This document shows, piece by piece, positions 45,722 through 55,949 of a stretch of DNA of 64,000 bases. The notes under the pieces were generated by a model. That model was not told where the DNA came from, did no database searches, and was given only the letters and a program-made list of their open reading frames with translations. Numbering within the stretch: position 1 is the stretch's first letter; each line of letters begins with the position of its first letter. The DNA is from Neobacillus sp. FSL H8-0543 (GTDB lineage: Bacteria; Bacillota; Bacilli; Bacillales; Cytobacillaceae), in assembly GCF_038592905.1 (NCBI RefSeq), contig NZ_CP151943.1, forward strand, positions 3,980,501-4,044,500, in the 5' to 3' direction. The position numbers were made by a program, and so were the translations under genes.

Positions 45722-46645
45722 TTGAAAAAAGGATTGAAAATGATTATTCCATTATTAATGTTTTCTTTTATTTATCTAACTGCCTGTAGTTCAAACAGTC
45801 AAAGTGAAGACGCAAAAATGAGTTTACCTGAGGCAGCGGTTATGGATTCGGGTTCGGGTTCGGGTGAAACCACTAATGCCGAGCAGGATTACTCCATTTC
45901 AAATGAAACAGAGAAAAAGGAACAATCTGAAACAACTAGAATGGAAGTACCAAATCAGATGGTCATATACCAAGCTGAATTACATTTGCGCGTAAAGAAA
46001 TTTGAACAGACATTACAAAACTTAGAAGAAAAAGTGGGAAAGTATGGTGGGTATATAGCGGAGTCGAATGTAAGTAAGGAAGGGGATGAACAGCTTAGTG
46101 GAAGTATAAGAATTCGTATCCCCCAAAAACATTTCCAAACTTTTTTACACGAAGCTGAAGGTCAAGCTGTCGAAGTGTTACATCGAAAAATAAGTGGTGA
46201 TGATGTTACCGAGGAATACGTCGATCTTGAATCAAGATTGAAATCTAAAAGGATAGTTGAAGAGCGCCTGATTTCATTTATGAACAATGCTGAAAAAACG
46301 GAAGATGTATTGAAAATCTCTGACGATTTAGCCAACGTACAGGAAGAAATAGAAAAAATTGAGGGAAGAAAAAAGTTTCTAGAAAATCAAACATCACTTT
46401 CAACGATTTTCATTACGCTTTACGAAAATAAAGTAACTGTTCCTTCTCTGGAAAATGACGACCTTAATACCTGGGAGAAAACGAAAAAGCAATTTATGAA
46501 AAGTACGAATATGCTGTTAGCAGGAATCTCCGGGTTAGTTGTCTTTTTACTTGGCAACCTGCCAATACTACTAATAATAACAGCCATAGGCTTTCTTCTT
46601 TTATTTTATCTAAAGAGAATTTTAAAAAGAAATGGAAATGAATGA
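45722..46645 (+). CDS. DUF4349 lipoprotein with C-terminal membrane helix
   Basis: A 307-residue protein with a lipobox (LTAC, Cys about residue 22), a Ser/Glu-rich linker, a DUF4349 domain (QMVIYQAELHLRVKKFEQ..GGYIAES..IRIRIPQKHF), a coiled-coil (SDDLANVQEEIEKIEGRKK) and a C-terminal hydrophobic helix before a basic tail. It is therefore tethered at both ends of the outer face and membrane. Role unknown; DUF4349 proteins are often putative stress or envelope proteins. TTG at 45722 follows AAGGGGTG; the ATG at 45698 lacks a proper site. Confidence 0.82.
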   Translation: MKKGLKMIIPLLMFSFIYLTACSSNSQSEDAKMSLPEAAVMDSGSGSGETTNAEQDYSISNETEKKEQSETTRMEVPNQMVIYQAELHLRVKKFEQTLQNLEEKVGKYGGYIAESNVSKEGDEQLSGSIRIRIPQKHFQTFLHEAEGQAVEVLHRKISGDDVTEEYVDLESRLKSKRIVEERLISFMNNAEKTEDVLKISDDLANVQEEIEKIEGRKKFLENQTSLSTIFITLYENKVTVPSLENDDLNTWEKTKKQFMKSTNMLLAGISGLVVFLLGNLPILLIITAIGFLLLFYLKRILKRNGNE

Positions 46646-46724
46646 TGGCGGTAATTAATTGAGTAAGTTATGATAAAATGATAATTGCTGGATTGTTTAA
46701 TTGACAATTGTTGGGGGAGTTTTA

Positions 46725-47384
46725 GTGAAGAAAAATTTTGCAGTAATTGGACTAGGGCGGTTTGGCGGCAGTATTTGCCGAACACTTTCCGATGAGGGCT
46801 TTGATGTACTAGCGATTGATGAGAATGAAGAAAGAGTAAATGCCTATGCGATGATTGCTTCACATGCTGCTGTTGGTGATACCACAGATGAAGCGGTCTT
46901 GAAGAGCCTGGGAATTCGAAATTTTGATCATGTAATCGTGGCGATTGGTGATAATATTCAAGCAAGTATCTTAACGACACTGATCCTAAAAGAGCTAGGA
47001 GTTCAGCACATTACGGTTAAGGCCCAAAATGATTATCATGAGAAGGTATTGTTGAAAATTGGCGCGGATAAGGTGGTTCACCCTGAAAGAGATATGGGAA
47101 GAAGAATCGCCCATAACATGGCCTCAAGCAGCGTCCTAGACTACTTAGAGCTATCTGATGAACACAGTATTGTTGAAATAGTCGCAAACAAAAAAATTGG
47201 CGGACACACAATTATTGATTTAGATATCCGTAAAAAATATGGCTTAAATATTGTTGCCATCAAGCGCGGACTAGATATTATCGTTTCTCCGATGGCTAAT
47301 GAGGAAATTCAAGTAAATGATGTGTTAATTGTTATCGGTAATGATAATGATATCGACCGGTTTGAAAGAAAAGTATTAAGCTAA
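46725..47384 (+). CDS. ktrC: Potassium uptake regulatory protein KtrC
   Basis: A 219-residue RCK protein: N-terminal Rossmann domain (VIGLGRFGGSICRTL, DENEERV) binding ATP/ADP, and a C-terminal RCK_C domain (VSPMANEEIQVNDVLIVIG) that binds c-di-AMP in B. subtilis. It forms the ring that gates a KtrB/KtrD membrane subunit, which is not in the window. GTG at 46725 follows GGGGGAG. A strong terminator follows. The gene is next to rnjA as in B. subtilis (ykqB-ykqC). Confidence 0.93.
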   Translation: MKKNFAVIGLGRFGGSICRTLSDEGFDVLAIDENEERVNAYAMIASHAAVGDTTDEAVLKSLGIRNFDHVIVAIGDNIQASILTTLILKELGVQHITVKAQNDYHEKVLLKIGADKVVHPERDMGRRIAHNMASSSVLDYLELSDEHSIVEIVANKKIGGHTIIDLDIRKKYGLNIVAIKRGLDIIVSPMANEEIQVNDVLIVIGNDNDIDRFERKVLS

Positions 47385-47385
47385 C

Positions 47386-47424
47386 TAGAAAAGCGGAAGC
47401 GCGAGGGCGCTTCCGCTTTTATTA
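47386..47424. terminator. Bidirectional terminator between ktrC and rnjA
   Basis: AAAAGCGGAAGCG and CGCTTCCGCTTTT stem with a 6-base loop. Confidence 0.9.
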
Positions 47425-49092
47425 TTATACTTCCATAATGATTGGTAAGATCATAGGTCTGCGTTTTGTTTTCTCGTAAAGGAATGGCGATAATGTGTCA
47501 GTAATTTCATTTTTAATTTCTGACCATTGACTCGTTTTACGTTCCATAACCTTATTCAAATGCTTTGTGATTAAGGTTTGAGCGTCATTTATTAAATCAC
47601 CAGATTCTCTCATATACACAAACCCTCTAGAAATAAGGTCAGGACCAGAGGCAATTTTAAATTCTTTCATATTAATGCTTACGACAACAACAACTAGTCC
47701 TTCTTCTGAAAGAATTCTGCGATCACGTAAAACAATATTTCCAATATCACCCACACCGCTTCCATCGATATAAACGGAGCCAGATGGGATTTTTCCAGCC
47801 ACTTGTGCACTGTTCTCAGAAAGAGCTAATACTTCACCATTATCCATAATAAAGCAATTTTCATCCTCCACGCCACAGTCTACTGCCAATTTGGCGTGCA
47901 TCCTTTGCATACGATATTCACCATGGATTGGCATAAAAAACTTAGGTCTTATTAGTCGCAACATAAGTTTTTGTTCTTCCTGGCCGCCGTGACCGGAAGT
48001 ATGGACATTGCTAAGCTTACCGTGAATAACTTCCGCACCAGCTCTAAATAACTGGTTAATCGTACGATTTACACTAATTGTGTTTCCAGGAATAGGCGAA
48101 GAAGAAAATACGACTGTATCACCAGGGTGTATTTGAATTTGTCGGTGTGTACCATTTGCAATTCTGGATAGTGCAGCCATTGGTTCGCCTTGACTGCCTG
48201 TACAGAGGATTGTAACCTTGTCAGCGGGCAATCGGTTAATTTGATTTCCTTCGATAAACGTTTCCTTCGGTGCATTAATATATCCTAATTCTAGTCCGAT
48301 ATTGATTGCCGCTTCCATGCTACGTCCAAAAACGGCTACTTTTCTTCCATTTGCTACAGCAGCCTCAACAACTTGCTGGAGCCTATGAATATTGGAAGCG
48401 AAGGTAGCGAAAATGACTCGGCCAGTAACCTTACGGAAAATATCGTCAATACTCTCGCCGACTTTACGTTCTGACATCGTGAAATCGGGGATTTCGCTAT
48501 TTGTACTATCAGAGAGTAAACATAACACGCCTTCTTTACCAATTTCGGCCATTTTTGTCAGGTTAGCTGGCTCGCCTACAGGGGTAAAATCAAACTTGAA
48601 GTCACCTGTATGAACAATTTGTCCTGGCGGAGTCTTTACAACAATTCCGTATGAATCTGGAATACTGTGAGTGGTCCGGAAAAAGGTTACGGAGGTCTTG
48701 CGGAATTTAATGATGTCGTCTTCTTTGATTTCAATCAATGTTGTTGTCCTTAATAAACCGTGTTCTTCCAGTTTATTTTTAATTAAGCCTAGGGCAAGCT
48801 TCCCTCCATAGATAGGAATATTGATTTCTCGCAATAAATAAGGGATACCGCCGATATGATCCTCATGACCATGGGTAACAAATAATCCTTTTATTTTATC
48901 AACGTTTTTTACTAAATAGGTGTAATCAGGAATCACGTAATCGATACCTAGAAGTTCATCCTCAGGGAATTTTATCCCTGCATCAATTAAAATGATTTCA
49001 TCCTGAAACTGTACTGCATATGTGTTTTTCCCAATTTCGCCCAAACCGCCTAATGCAAAAACAGCGGTTTGGTCATTTTTTACAAATTTCAT
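47425..49092 (-). CDS. rnjA: Ribonuclease J1
   Basis: RNase J1 degrades and matures RNA with 5'-exonuclease and endonuclease activity. The 555-residue beta-CASP protein has [14 protein letters not shown] (metal motif), [20 protein letters not shown], a CTGSQGEP segment and the C-terminal [11 protein letters not shown] and PIHGEYR motifs. It lies 3 bases after rpoY on the same strand and they are probably cotranscribed. Length and motif set match the RnjA rather than the RnjB paralogue in context. Confidence 0.96.
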   Translation of the reverse strand: MKFVKNDQTAVFALGGLGEIGKNTYAVQFQDEIILIDAGIKFPEDELLGIDYVIPDYTYLVKNVDKIKGLFVTHGHEDHIGGIPYLLREINIPIYGGKLALGLIKNKLEEHGLLRTTTLIEIKEDDIIKFRKTSVTFFRTTHSIPDSYGIVVKTPPGQIVHTGDFKFDFTPVGEPANLTKMAEIGKEGVLCLLSDSTNSEIPDFTMSERKVGESIDDIFRKVTGRVIFATFASNIHRLQQVVEAAVANGRKVAVFGRSMEAAINIGLELGYINAPKETFIEGNQINRLPADKVTILCTGSQGEPMAALSRIANGTHRQIQIHPGDTVVFSSSPIPGNTISVNRTINQLFRAGAEVIHGKLSNVHTSGHGGQEEQKLMLRLIRPKFFMPIHGEYRMQRMHAKLAVDCGVEDENCFIMDNGEVLALSENSAQVAGKIPSGSVYIDGSGVGDIGNIVLRDRRILSEEGLVVVVVSINMKEFKIASGPDLISRGFVYMRESGDLINDAQTLITKHLNKVMERKTSQWSEIKNEITDTLSPFLYEKTKRRPMILPIIMEV

Positions 49093-49095
49093 AAA

Positions 49096-49308
49096 TTATT
49101 CAATCTCCAATACTTTAAAGTCTTCATTTTGTTTTTCATATTCTAAATGTGCACCGGTTACTACTTGAACCAATTCAACGTTATACCCGCGATCTGCAAT
49201 TTTTTTGCGGACATCTCCTACCGATTCACCCTCAACAAAAATAGTCTGTGTTTTCTCCCTTACAGGGACTTGAACTAAGCTTTCTTGAAAATACACTTTA
49301 AATACCAT
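49096..49308 (-). CDS. rpoY: RNA polymerase epsilon subunit
   Basis: A 70-residue acidic protein of the YkzG/RpoY family (MVFKVYFQES..VGDVRKKIADRGYNVE..LEYEKQNEDFKVLEI), a small subunit bound to RNA polymerase in Firmicutes. ATG 49308 agrees with the B. subtilis start; a TTG two codons upstream (49314) is better spaced to AAGGAG and may be used. It overlaps closely with rnjA (3-base gap), a conserved pair. Confidence 0.92.
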   Translation of the reverse strand: MVFKVYFQESLVQVPVREKTQTIFVEGESVGDVRKKIADRGYNVELVQVVTGAHLEYEKQNEDFKVLEIE

Positions 49309-49466
49309 ATACAATATCGCTCCTTAATCGATCATCAATATTTCTATTATATAAAATAATTACATCTTTTTCATTTAAATTCTTTTTCTGCCAAAAAGGA
49401 AGGACTTGGATTGTTATGAAAAAAATATGTAAAAGAATCGCTGTTACTCAATTTACAATAAGGAAG

Positions 49467-49500
49467 GAGCCCTTCGCAAGTTTGAAGGGCTCAAAAATGT
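49467..49500 (-). terminator. Hairpin between the cationic micropeptide and rpoY
   Basis: On the minus strand GAGCCCTTC and GAAGGGCTC (49492-49467) form a 9-bp stem followed by TTCCTTAT. The U-run is moderate. It could end a short peptide transcript or attenuate rpoY-rnjA. Confidence 0.55.
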
Positions 49501-49503
49501 TGT

Positions 49504-49575
49504 TTAAGCAATGGATTTTTTTCGCAGCAAATCTTTCCACTGTTTTAAGAGCTTCTTTCTAAGCTTCTTTAACAT
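49504..49575 (-). CDS. Candidate 23-residue cationic amphipathic peptide
   Basis: Minus-strand ORF starting at ATG 49575 with AAGGAG about 10 bases upstream and stop at 49504. The product is MLKKLRKKLLKQWKDLLRKK, then SIA. Leu2, Leu5, Leu9, Leu10, Trp13, Leu16 and Leu17 fall on one helix face, and ten basic residues on the other. A hairpin follows directly. It lies upstream of rpoY-rnjA on the same strand, so it may be a leader peptide or a separately transcribed membrane-active peptide. I do not recognise a family. Confidence 0.5.
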   Translation of the reverse strand: MLKKLRKKLLKQWKDLLRKKSIA

Positions 49576-49839
49576 AGTGGATCATCTCCTTACTTCTTAT
49601 TTTATACGATCCCTGTCCAAAGTAAAGCCAGCCATGATAGAAAATGAAAGATTTTTTTGAAATTAAGGTATTTTTTACTATTATTATATGGGGAAAGCGC
49701 TGATTCTATCATGGTTAAACATGGAATTATTATGTCAGTTGGCGAATTGACAAAAATAATTGAAAGGTTTAGTGTTAATGAGGAAAATTAACAGGAAATT
49801 TTTGCAAACCGTGACGATTGCTAAAGGAGTTAATATTAT
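49576..49839. other. AT-rich gap upstream of ykrA
   Basis: It holds the control sequences of ykrA and of the leftward micropeptide. A distant inverted repeat is seen: CCATGATAGA (about 49632-49641) and TCTATCATGG (about 49705-49714). A 26-codon ORF near 49711 has no ribosome site and is not called. Confidence 0.5.
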
Positions 49840-50610
49840 ATGAAGAAAATTGTTTTTTTTGATATAGATGGTACTTTGCTGGATCATGATAAAAATCTGC
49901 CAAGGAGCACGAAACAGGCAATTAACATGTTAAAGGAGAATGGGGTTTTTGTGGCAATTGCCACAGGAAGAGCTCCCTTTATGTTTACGAGTCTAATAAA
50001 AGAGCTGGACATTGATTCCTTTGTTAGCTTTAACGGGCAGTTTGTCGTATTTGAAAATGAAGTTATATATAAGAACCCGCTAAACCAATTGGATTTAGAA
50101 GGTCTTTCCCTAACTGCGAACGAAAATGGCCATCCATTAGTATATATGAATGAAAAAACCATGAAGGCAACAAAAAAACAGCATCCGTTTGTCGAGACAA
50201 GTATTAGTAGCTTAATGATGCCACCTCCAACAGAGGATGCAACGTTTTATGTAGATCGTGAAATTTATCAATCATTACTTTTCTGTGAAAAAGAGCATGA
50301 ACAACTTTATTTTGAAAGATACCCTCAATTTGACTTCATTAGATGGCACCGCTATTCCATTGATGTCCTTCCAAAGGGTGGTTCAAAGGCTGAAGGAATA
50401 AAAAAAATGATTGCCCGCCTGGGGTTTGAATTACAGGATGTCTATGCCTTTGGTGATGGATTAAACGATTTAGAAATGCTAAAGGCTGTAGGAACAGGTG
50501 TTGCAATGGGAAATAGCGTCCCAGAGGCTAAGGAAATTGCAGATCATATTACAACCGATGTATCTGAAGACGGTATCTGGAATGGCTTGAAAAAACTAAA
50601 TTTAATCTAA
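49840..50610 (+). CDS. ykrA: HAD-superfamily Cof-type phosphatase YkrA
   Basis: A 256-residue Cof-type HAD phosphatase: motif I FFDIDGTLLDHDK, motif II IATGRAP, Lys in LPKGGSKAEGIK, and motif IV FGDGLNDLEMLK. The cap is of the C2 type. Members dephosphorylate sugar phosphates, nucleotides or flavin; the exact substrate is not known. AAAGGAG precedes the ATG. A strong terminator follows, and then a collapsed dispersed repeat. Confidence 0.88.
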   Translation: MKKIVFFDIDGTLLDHDKNLPRSTKQAINMLKENGVFVAIATGRAPFMFTSLIKELDIDSFVSFNGQFVVFENEVIYKNPLNQLDLEGLSLTANENGHPLVYMNEKTMKATKKQHPFVETSISSLMMPPPTEDATFYVDREIYQSLLFCEKEHEQLYFERYPQFDFIRWHRYSIDVLPKGGSKAEGIKKMIARLGFELQDVYAFGDGLNDLEMLKAVGTGVAMGNSVPEAKEIADHITTDVSEDGIWNGLKKLNLI

Positions 50611-50611
50611 A

Positions 50612-50643
50612 AAAATACTGACCTTAGTGGTCAGTATTTTTTA
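50612..50643 (+). terminator. Terminator of ykrA
   Basis: AAAATACTGACC and GGTCAGTATTTT stem, then Ts. Confidence 0.9.
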
Positions 50644-50649
50644 TTAAAA

Positions 50650-50725
50650 GGCTCTGTTAAAGGTCATTGTTGATTTGTAACTCTGTTGATTGGAGCGGAA
50701 ATCAACAGCCAAGTTTAACACAGCC
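50650..50725. repeat. Collapsed dispersed inverted-repeat element (copy B)
   Basis: It begins GGCTCTGTTAAA (50650-50661) and ends TTTAACACAGCC (50714-50725), which are inverted copies with one mismatch. Inside, CTCTGTTGATTGGAGCGGAA runs straight into GCGGAAATCAACAG, i.e. the left and right ends of the longer copies at 57508 and 63523 joined without the middle. It sits between the convergent genes ykrA and defB. Confidence 0.8.
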
Positions 50726-50735
50726 CAAGGATTAA

Positions 50736-51290
50736 TCATCTTTCGATTGCGATGGCATCTTCAATGGGTGCGAAAGGATCATGTTTATTAATATGATCAT
50801 AAAACATAATTCCATTTAAGTGGTCAATTTCGTGTTGAAAGCAAATGGCTGGTAGCCCTTTTAACCGGAATTTTACAACTTCCCCATCTAAAGTAGTACC
50901 TTTTAAGGTAATCCGTGCAAATCTTGGTACAAAGCCTGGGATATTCTCATCTACAGATAAACAGCCTTCTCCAGAAACTAAATACGCCTTTTCGACGGAA
51001 TGGCTAACAATTTTTGGATTGAATAAAGCGTAACTATAAAGTTTATCCTTATTGTCATAAACATGTACAGCAATCATCCGTTTGGATACATTAATTTGTG
51101 GTGCGGCTAATCCAATTCCAGGCCGTAATCCGAATTGAGCTGAAATTTCCGGAATCTGACTATTTTGAACATATTCCATTAGGCTTTTAAGAATTTCTTT
51201 GTCTTCTTCCGATGGCGGCATTGATACCTCAGTTGCTATTTTTCTAAGTATTGGATGGCCGTCTCTAACGATATCCTCCATCATTAACAT
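50736..51290 (-). CDS. defB: Peptide deformylase
   Basis: This enzyme removes formyl from the N-terminal methionine of new proteins. The 184-residue protein has the three deformylase motifs: GIGLAAPQ, EGCLSVDE and QHEIDHLNGIMF. Type II features (the longer loop around PGFVPRFARI) are present. ATG 51290 has GGAG about 10 bases upstream; the longer frame from 51344 is not used. In B. subtilis defB is in the same place, between ykrA and ykyA. Confidence 0.95.
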   Translation of the reverse strand: MLMMEDIVRDGHPILRKIATEVSMPPSEEDKEILKSLMEYVQNSQIPEISAQFGLRPGIGLAAPQINVSKRMIAVHVYDNKDKLYSYALFNPKIVSHSVEKAYLVSGEGCLSVDENIPGFVPRFARITLKGTTLDGEVVKFRLKGLPAICFQHEIDHLNGIMFYDHINKHDPFAPIEDAIAIER

Positions 51291-51427
51291 GTCCGATTCA
51301 CTCCTGTTTAAAAAACTATAGATATTGATTAGTTTATCAGACAATTCCTAAAAAGTTAACCTAGAAATATTGTCAAAAACTTATAGTATCGATATAGTAG
51401 AAAGGTAATAGGTTAGGGGGATGTAAT

Positions 51428-52096
51428 TTGTCGCATAGCGGTTTGAGTCGCAGCATTTTATTCATCATTACTTGTGTTGTACTATTATCTGGATGTTTGA
51501 ATCGAGAGACACCTGTCGAACAAATGTATCAAGTTTTAGAAGAGGTAGTTTCTGCTGAAAGTATATTTGAGGAACAGCAGGACCCCCTTGTCACACTAGA
51601 AAAGAACGAAAAGGAGATTTACAACCAAATTATGGCTATTGGAATGAAAAATCATAATGAGGTTGTTGAACTTTCTGATGAAGCTTTATTAATGGTGGAT
51701 AAAAGAGAAGAGCATTTACAAAAAGAAAAGGATAGTTTACATCAAGCTAGAAATAAATTTGAGCAAGTAGTAGATATTAAGGAAAGAATAGATGATGACA
51801 ACCAAAGGAAATCAGCAGATGAGTTATATAATATTATGATACAGCGATATGATGCATATGACCGATTAGCAAAAGAATACTCAAAAGCGCTTATAAATGA
51901 TAAAGAACTTTATACAATTTTAAAAAATACGGATCTCTCATTTGAATTACTCGAGGAGAAAGTTACTGAATTAAATCAAAAATATATGAAGGTCTTTGAG
52001 GCAAATGAAGAATTTAATAAACTGACAACAAAATATAATGAGAAAAAACGTTCATTTTATAATGAATCTGGGCTTAAACTGGAATCTAATAAGTAA
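51428..52096 (+). CDS. ykyA: YkyA-type lipoprotein
   Basis: A 222-residue lipoprotein with lipobox LLSGC (Cys about residue 23) and a long, mostly helical, charged mature part with coiled-coil character (EKVTELNQKYMKVFEANEE). Described in B. subtilis as a putative cell-wall binding lipoprotein next to pdhA. It starts with TTG 51428 after AGGGGGATG. It has its own terminator; pdhA has a separate promoter. Confidence 0.82.
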   Translation: MSHSGLSRSILFIITCVVLLSGCLNRETPVEQMYQVLEEVVSAESIFEEQQDPLVTLEKNEKEIYNQIMAIGMKNHNEVVELSDEALLMVDKREEHLQKEKDSLHQARNKFEQVVDIKERIDDDNQRKSADELYNIMIQRYDAYDRLAKEYSKALINDKELYTILKNTDLSFELLEEKVTELNQKYMKVFEANEEFNKLTTKYNEKKRSFYNESGLKLESNK

Positions 52097-52099
52097 AAC

Positions 52100-52127
52100 C
52101 CGGCCGAATAGGCCGATTTTTTTATTT
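52100..52127 (+). terminator. Terminator of ykyA
   Basis: CGGCC and GGCCG stem (loop GAATA) followed by a T-run. Confidence 0.8.
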
Positions 52128-52239
52128 TAGAAGAAAATATATTAATATAACAGACGTGTAAGATTGAGTGGTACAGACCTCTATTCATAGTGATTATATT
52201 AATAAGTTAATCATGATGTAAAATAGTGATGCTTAGTAA

Positions 52240-52268
52240 TTGACGCTAATATCAAGATGATGTACAAT
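52240..52268 (+). promoter_or_regulatory. Sigma-A promoter of pdhABCD
   Basis: TTGACG (52240-52245), a 17-bp spacer and TACAAT (52263-52268), leaving a leader of about 160 bases. The rest of the gap 52128-52436 shows no ORF or clear operator; an imperfect TTGTAT..TTTCACAA is not a good Rex site. Confidence 0.75.
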
Positions 52269-52403
52269 CATTATGGATATATTAATTGTATCATTATTTT
52301 CACAATAAATATTAGTACAGGTTAAAATGGTATCGGGGAAAGAATTTATTATTTATGTTGTTAAATCATTTTGGGTAATCTAATATAAGTGAAAATTTTT
52401 TAA

Positions 52404-53552
<1,149 letters not shown>

Positions 53553-53555
53553 GCC

Positions 53556-54533
53556 ATGGCTCAAATGACAATGATTCAAGCAATTACAGATGCAATGCGT
53601 ACCGAATTGCGTAATGATCCGAATGTATTAGTTTTCGGTGAAGACGTTGGCTTAAACGGCGGAGTATTCCGTGCAACTGAAGGTTTGCAAAAAGAATTTG
53701 GCGAGGACAGAGTATTCGACACACCGCTAGCAGAATCAGGGATTGGCGGTCTAGCAGTTGGTCTTAGTTTACAAGGCTTCCGTCCTGTTCCAGAAATTCA
53801 ATTCTTCGGGTTTGTTTTTGAAGTAATGGATTCAATCTCAGGTCAGGCAGCTCGACTTCGCTATCGTACAGGAGGGAAATTTAATGCTCCTGTAACATTC
53901 CGTTCACCTTTTGGTGGTGGCGTACATACTCCTGATATGCATGCTGACAGCTTAGAAGGTCTTATGGCACAATCACCTGGTGTGAAAGTTGTTATTCCGT
54001 CCACACCATATGATGCAAAAGGTCTTCTTATTTCATCAATCCGTGATAATGATCCAGTTGTTTTTCTTGAACATATGAAATTATACCGTTCTTTCCGTCA
54101 GGAAGTTCCTGAAGAGGAGTATACCATTCCGCTCGGGAAAGCAGACGTGAAACGTGAAGGAACGGATGTATCGATTATTACTTATGGTGCGATGGTTCAT
54201 GAATCATTAAAAGCTGCTGAAGAACTAGAAAAAGAAGGCTTTTCTGCAGAAGTTATCGACTTACGCACAATTAGTCCGATTGATATTGAAACCATTATTG
54301 CCTCTGTTGAAAAAACAGGCCGTGCAATTGTTGTACAAGAAGCTCAAAAACAAGCAGGCATTGCAGCAAGTGTAGTGGCAGAAATTAATGACCGTGCAAT
54401 TTTAAGCTTGGAAGCACCAGTGTTGCGTGTGACTGCACCAGATACTGTTTTTGCATTCCCTCAAGCGGAAGCAGCATGGCTCCCAAATTATAAAGATGTA
54501 GTCGAAACAGCGAAAAAAGTATTAACATTTTAA
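53556..54533 (+). CDS. pdhB: Pyruvate dehydrogenase E1 beta subunit
   Basis: The partner of PdhA in the E1 heterotetramer, 325 residues. Seen: [55 protein letters not shown] and the C-terminal transketolase domain with [10 protein letters not shown] and [15 protein letters not shown] lies before the ATG, overlapping the end of pdhA. A hairpin and 90 bases separate it from pdhC. Confidence 0.97.
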   Translation: MAQMTMIQAITDAMRTELRNDPNVLVFGEDVGLNGGVFRATEGLQKEFGEDRVFDTPLAESGIGGLAVGLSLQGFRPVPEIQFFGFVFEVMDSISGQAARLRYRTGGKFNAPVTFRSPFGGGVHTPDMHADSLEGLMAQSPGVKVVIPSTPYDAKGLLISSIRDNDPVVFLEHMKLYRSFRQEVPEEEYTIPLGKADVKREGTDVSIITYGAMVHESLKAAEELEKEGFSAEVIDLRTISPIDIETIIASVEKTGRAIVVQEAQKQAGIAASVVAEINDRAILSLEAPVLRVTAPDTVFAFPQAEAAWLPNYKDVVETAKKVLTF

Positions 54534-54540
54534 TGAAACT

Positions 54541-54563
54541 GGGAAATAGTATAACTGTTTCCC
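54541..54563 (+). other. Intercistronic hairpin between pdhB and pdhC
   Basis: GGGAAATAG (54541-54549) pairs with CTGTTTCCC (54555-54563), one G-U, loop of 5. Poor U-run, so probably a processing, stability or weak attenuation element rather than a full terminator. Confidence 0.5.
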
Positions 54564-54623
54564 CGTTTATTTCTGACGTAATAGAAAAGAAAACTAAGGT
54601 TTTAATAGGAGGTTGATTTCCCA

Positions 54624-55946
54624 GTGTCATTTCAATTTAAAATGCCTGACATCGGTGAAGGAATTCATGAAGGCGAAATTGTTAAATGGTTTATTAAGCC
54701 AGGAGATAAGATTCAAGAAGACGACGTACTTTGTGAGATTCAAAATGATAAAGCGGTAGTTGAAATTCCTTCCCCGGTAGAAGGAACGGTGCTTGAAGTA
54801 TTAGTAGCTGAAGGAACGGTTGCTACGGTTGGACAAGTATTGGTAACTTTTGATGCTCCAGGATATGAAGATATAAAATTCAAAGGCGATGAAGAAGATG
54901 AAAAGCCTGCTGCACCTGCTCCAGAAGCAAAGGCAGAAGCTCCGGCACCAGCAGCACCAGTAACTCCACCAGCTGCAGGGGTTGGTACACCACCAGCAAC
55001 AGAGGTGGACCCAAACCGCCGGATTATTGCTATGCCATCTGTACGTAAGTATGCACGTGAAAAGGGAGTTGAAATAACTCTTGTTTCCGGAACAGGCAAT
55101 AATGGCCGAATTTTGAAGATGGATATTGATACCTTCCTAAGTGGAGGAGCAACAGCAGCACCACAAGCAGTCGATGCTCCAGCAGCGGAAGCTACAAAGG
55201 TTGAAGAAGCTCAAACAGCTATTGCACCAATTCCACAAGGAGAATATCCTGAAACTCGTGAAAAAATGAGTGGAATCCGGAAAATGATTGCAAAAGCAAT
55301 GGTAAATTCAAAGCATACTGCTCCACATGTAACGTTAATGGATGAAATCGATGTGACAAAACTTGTGACACACCGTAAAAAATTCAAAGAAGTGGCAGCG
55401 GCTAAAGGCATTAAGCTTACATTCTTACCATACATCGTAAAAGCATTGACGAGTGCATTAAGAGAGTTCCCAGCGTTAAATACTTCACTTGATGATGCTA
55501 CAAGCGAAATAATTCATAAACATTACTACAACATTGGAATTGCAGCGGATACGGAAAAAGGCTTGTTAGTTCCGGTTGTGAAAGATGCTGACCGTAAATC
55601 TGTTTTTGCGATTTCGAATGAAATCAATGAATTGGCTGGAAAAGCACGTGATGGCAAGCTTGCCCCTAATGAAATGAAGGGTGCATCATGTACGATTTCA
55701 AATATTGGCTCAGCAGGCGGACAATGGTTTACTCCTGTTATTAATCACCCTGAAGTGGCAATTTTAGGTGTAGGAAGAATTGCTGAAAAGCCAATCGTAA
55801 GAGATGGTGAAATTGTTGCTGCTCCTGTATTGGCACTTTCTTTAAGCTTTGACCATCGAATGATTGACGGAGCAACAGCACAAAATGCACTAAATCATAT
55901 CAAAAAATTATTAAACGATCCAGAACTATTGTTAATGGAGGCGTAA
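54624..55946 (+). CDS. pdhC: Dihydrolipoamide acetyltransferase (E2)
   Basis: The structural core of the pyruvate dehydrogenase complex, 440 residues. One lipoyl domain with Lys43 in QNDKAVVEI, an Ala/Pro-rich linker (about 95-125), a peripheral-subunit-binding domain ([22 protein letters not shown]), a second flexible linker, and the catalytic domain ending with [10 protein letters not shown]. It begins with GTG 54624 behind AGGAGG. It is transcribed with pdhAB and pdhD. Confidence 0.97.
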   Translation: MSFQFKMPDIGEGIHEGEIVKWFIKPGDKIQEDDVLCEIQNDKAVVEIPSPVEGTVLEVLVAEGTVATVGQVLVTFDAPGYEDIKFKGDEEDEKPAAPAPEAKAEAPAPAAPVTPPAAGVGTPPATEVDPNRRIIAMPSVRKYAREKGVEITLVSGTGNNGRILKMDIDTFLSGGATAAPQAVDAPAAEATKVEEAQTAIAPIPQGEYPETREKMSGIRKMIAKAMVNSKHTAPHVTLMDEIDVTKLVTHRKKFKEVAAAKGIKLTFLPYIVKALTSALREFPALNTSLDDATSEIIHKHYYNIGIAADTEKGLLVPVVKDADRKSVFAISNEINELAGKARDGKLAPNEMKGASCTISNIGSAGGQWFTPVINHPEVAILGVGRIAEKPIVRDGEIVAAPVLALSLSFDHRMIDGATAQNALNHIKKLLNDPELLLMEA

Positions 55947-55949
55947 CAA

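Noticed and set aside
49711..49791. 26-codon plus-strand ORF upstream of ykrA
   Set aside because: No Shine-Dalgarno and it only reuses an ATG within a weak inverted repeat.
52280..52320. Rex-like operator upstream of pdhA
   Set aside because: The halves (TTGTAT and TTCACAA) are wrongly spaced and the first is degenerate.
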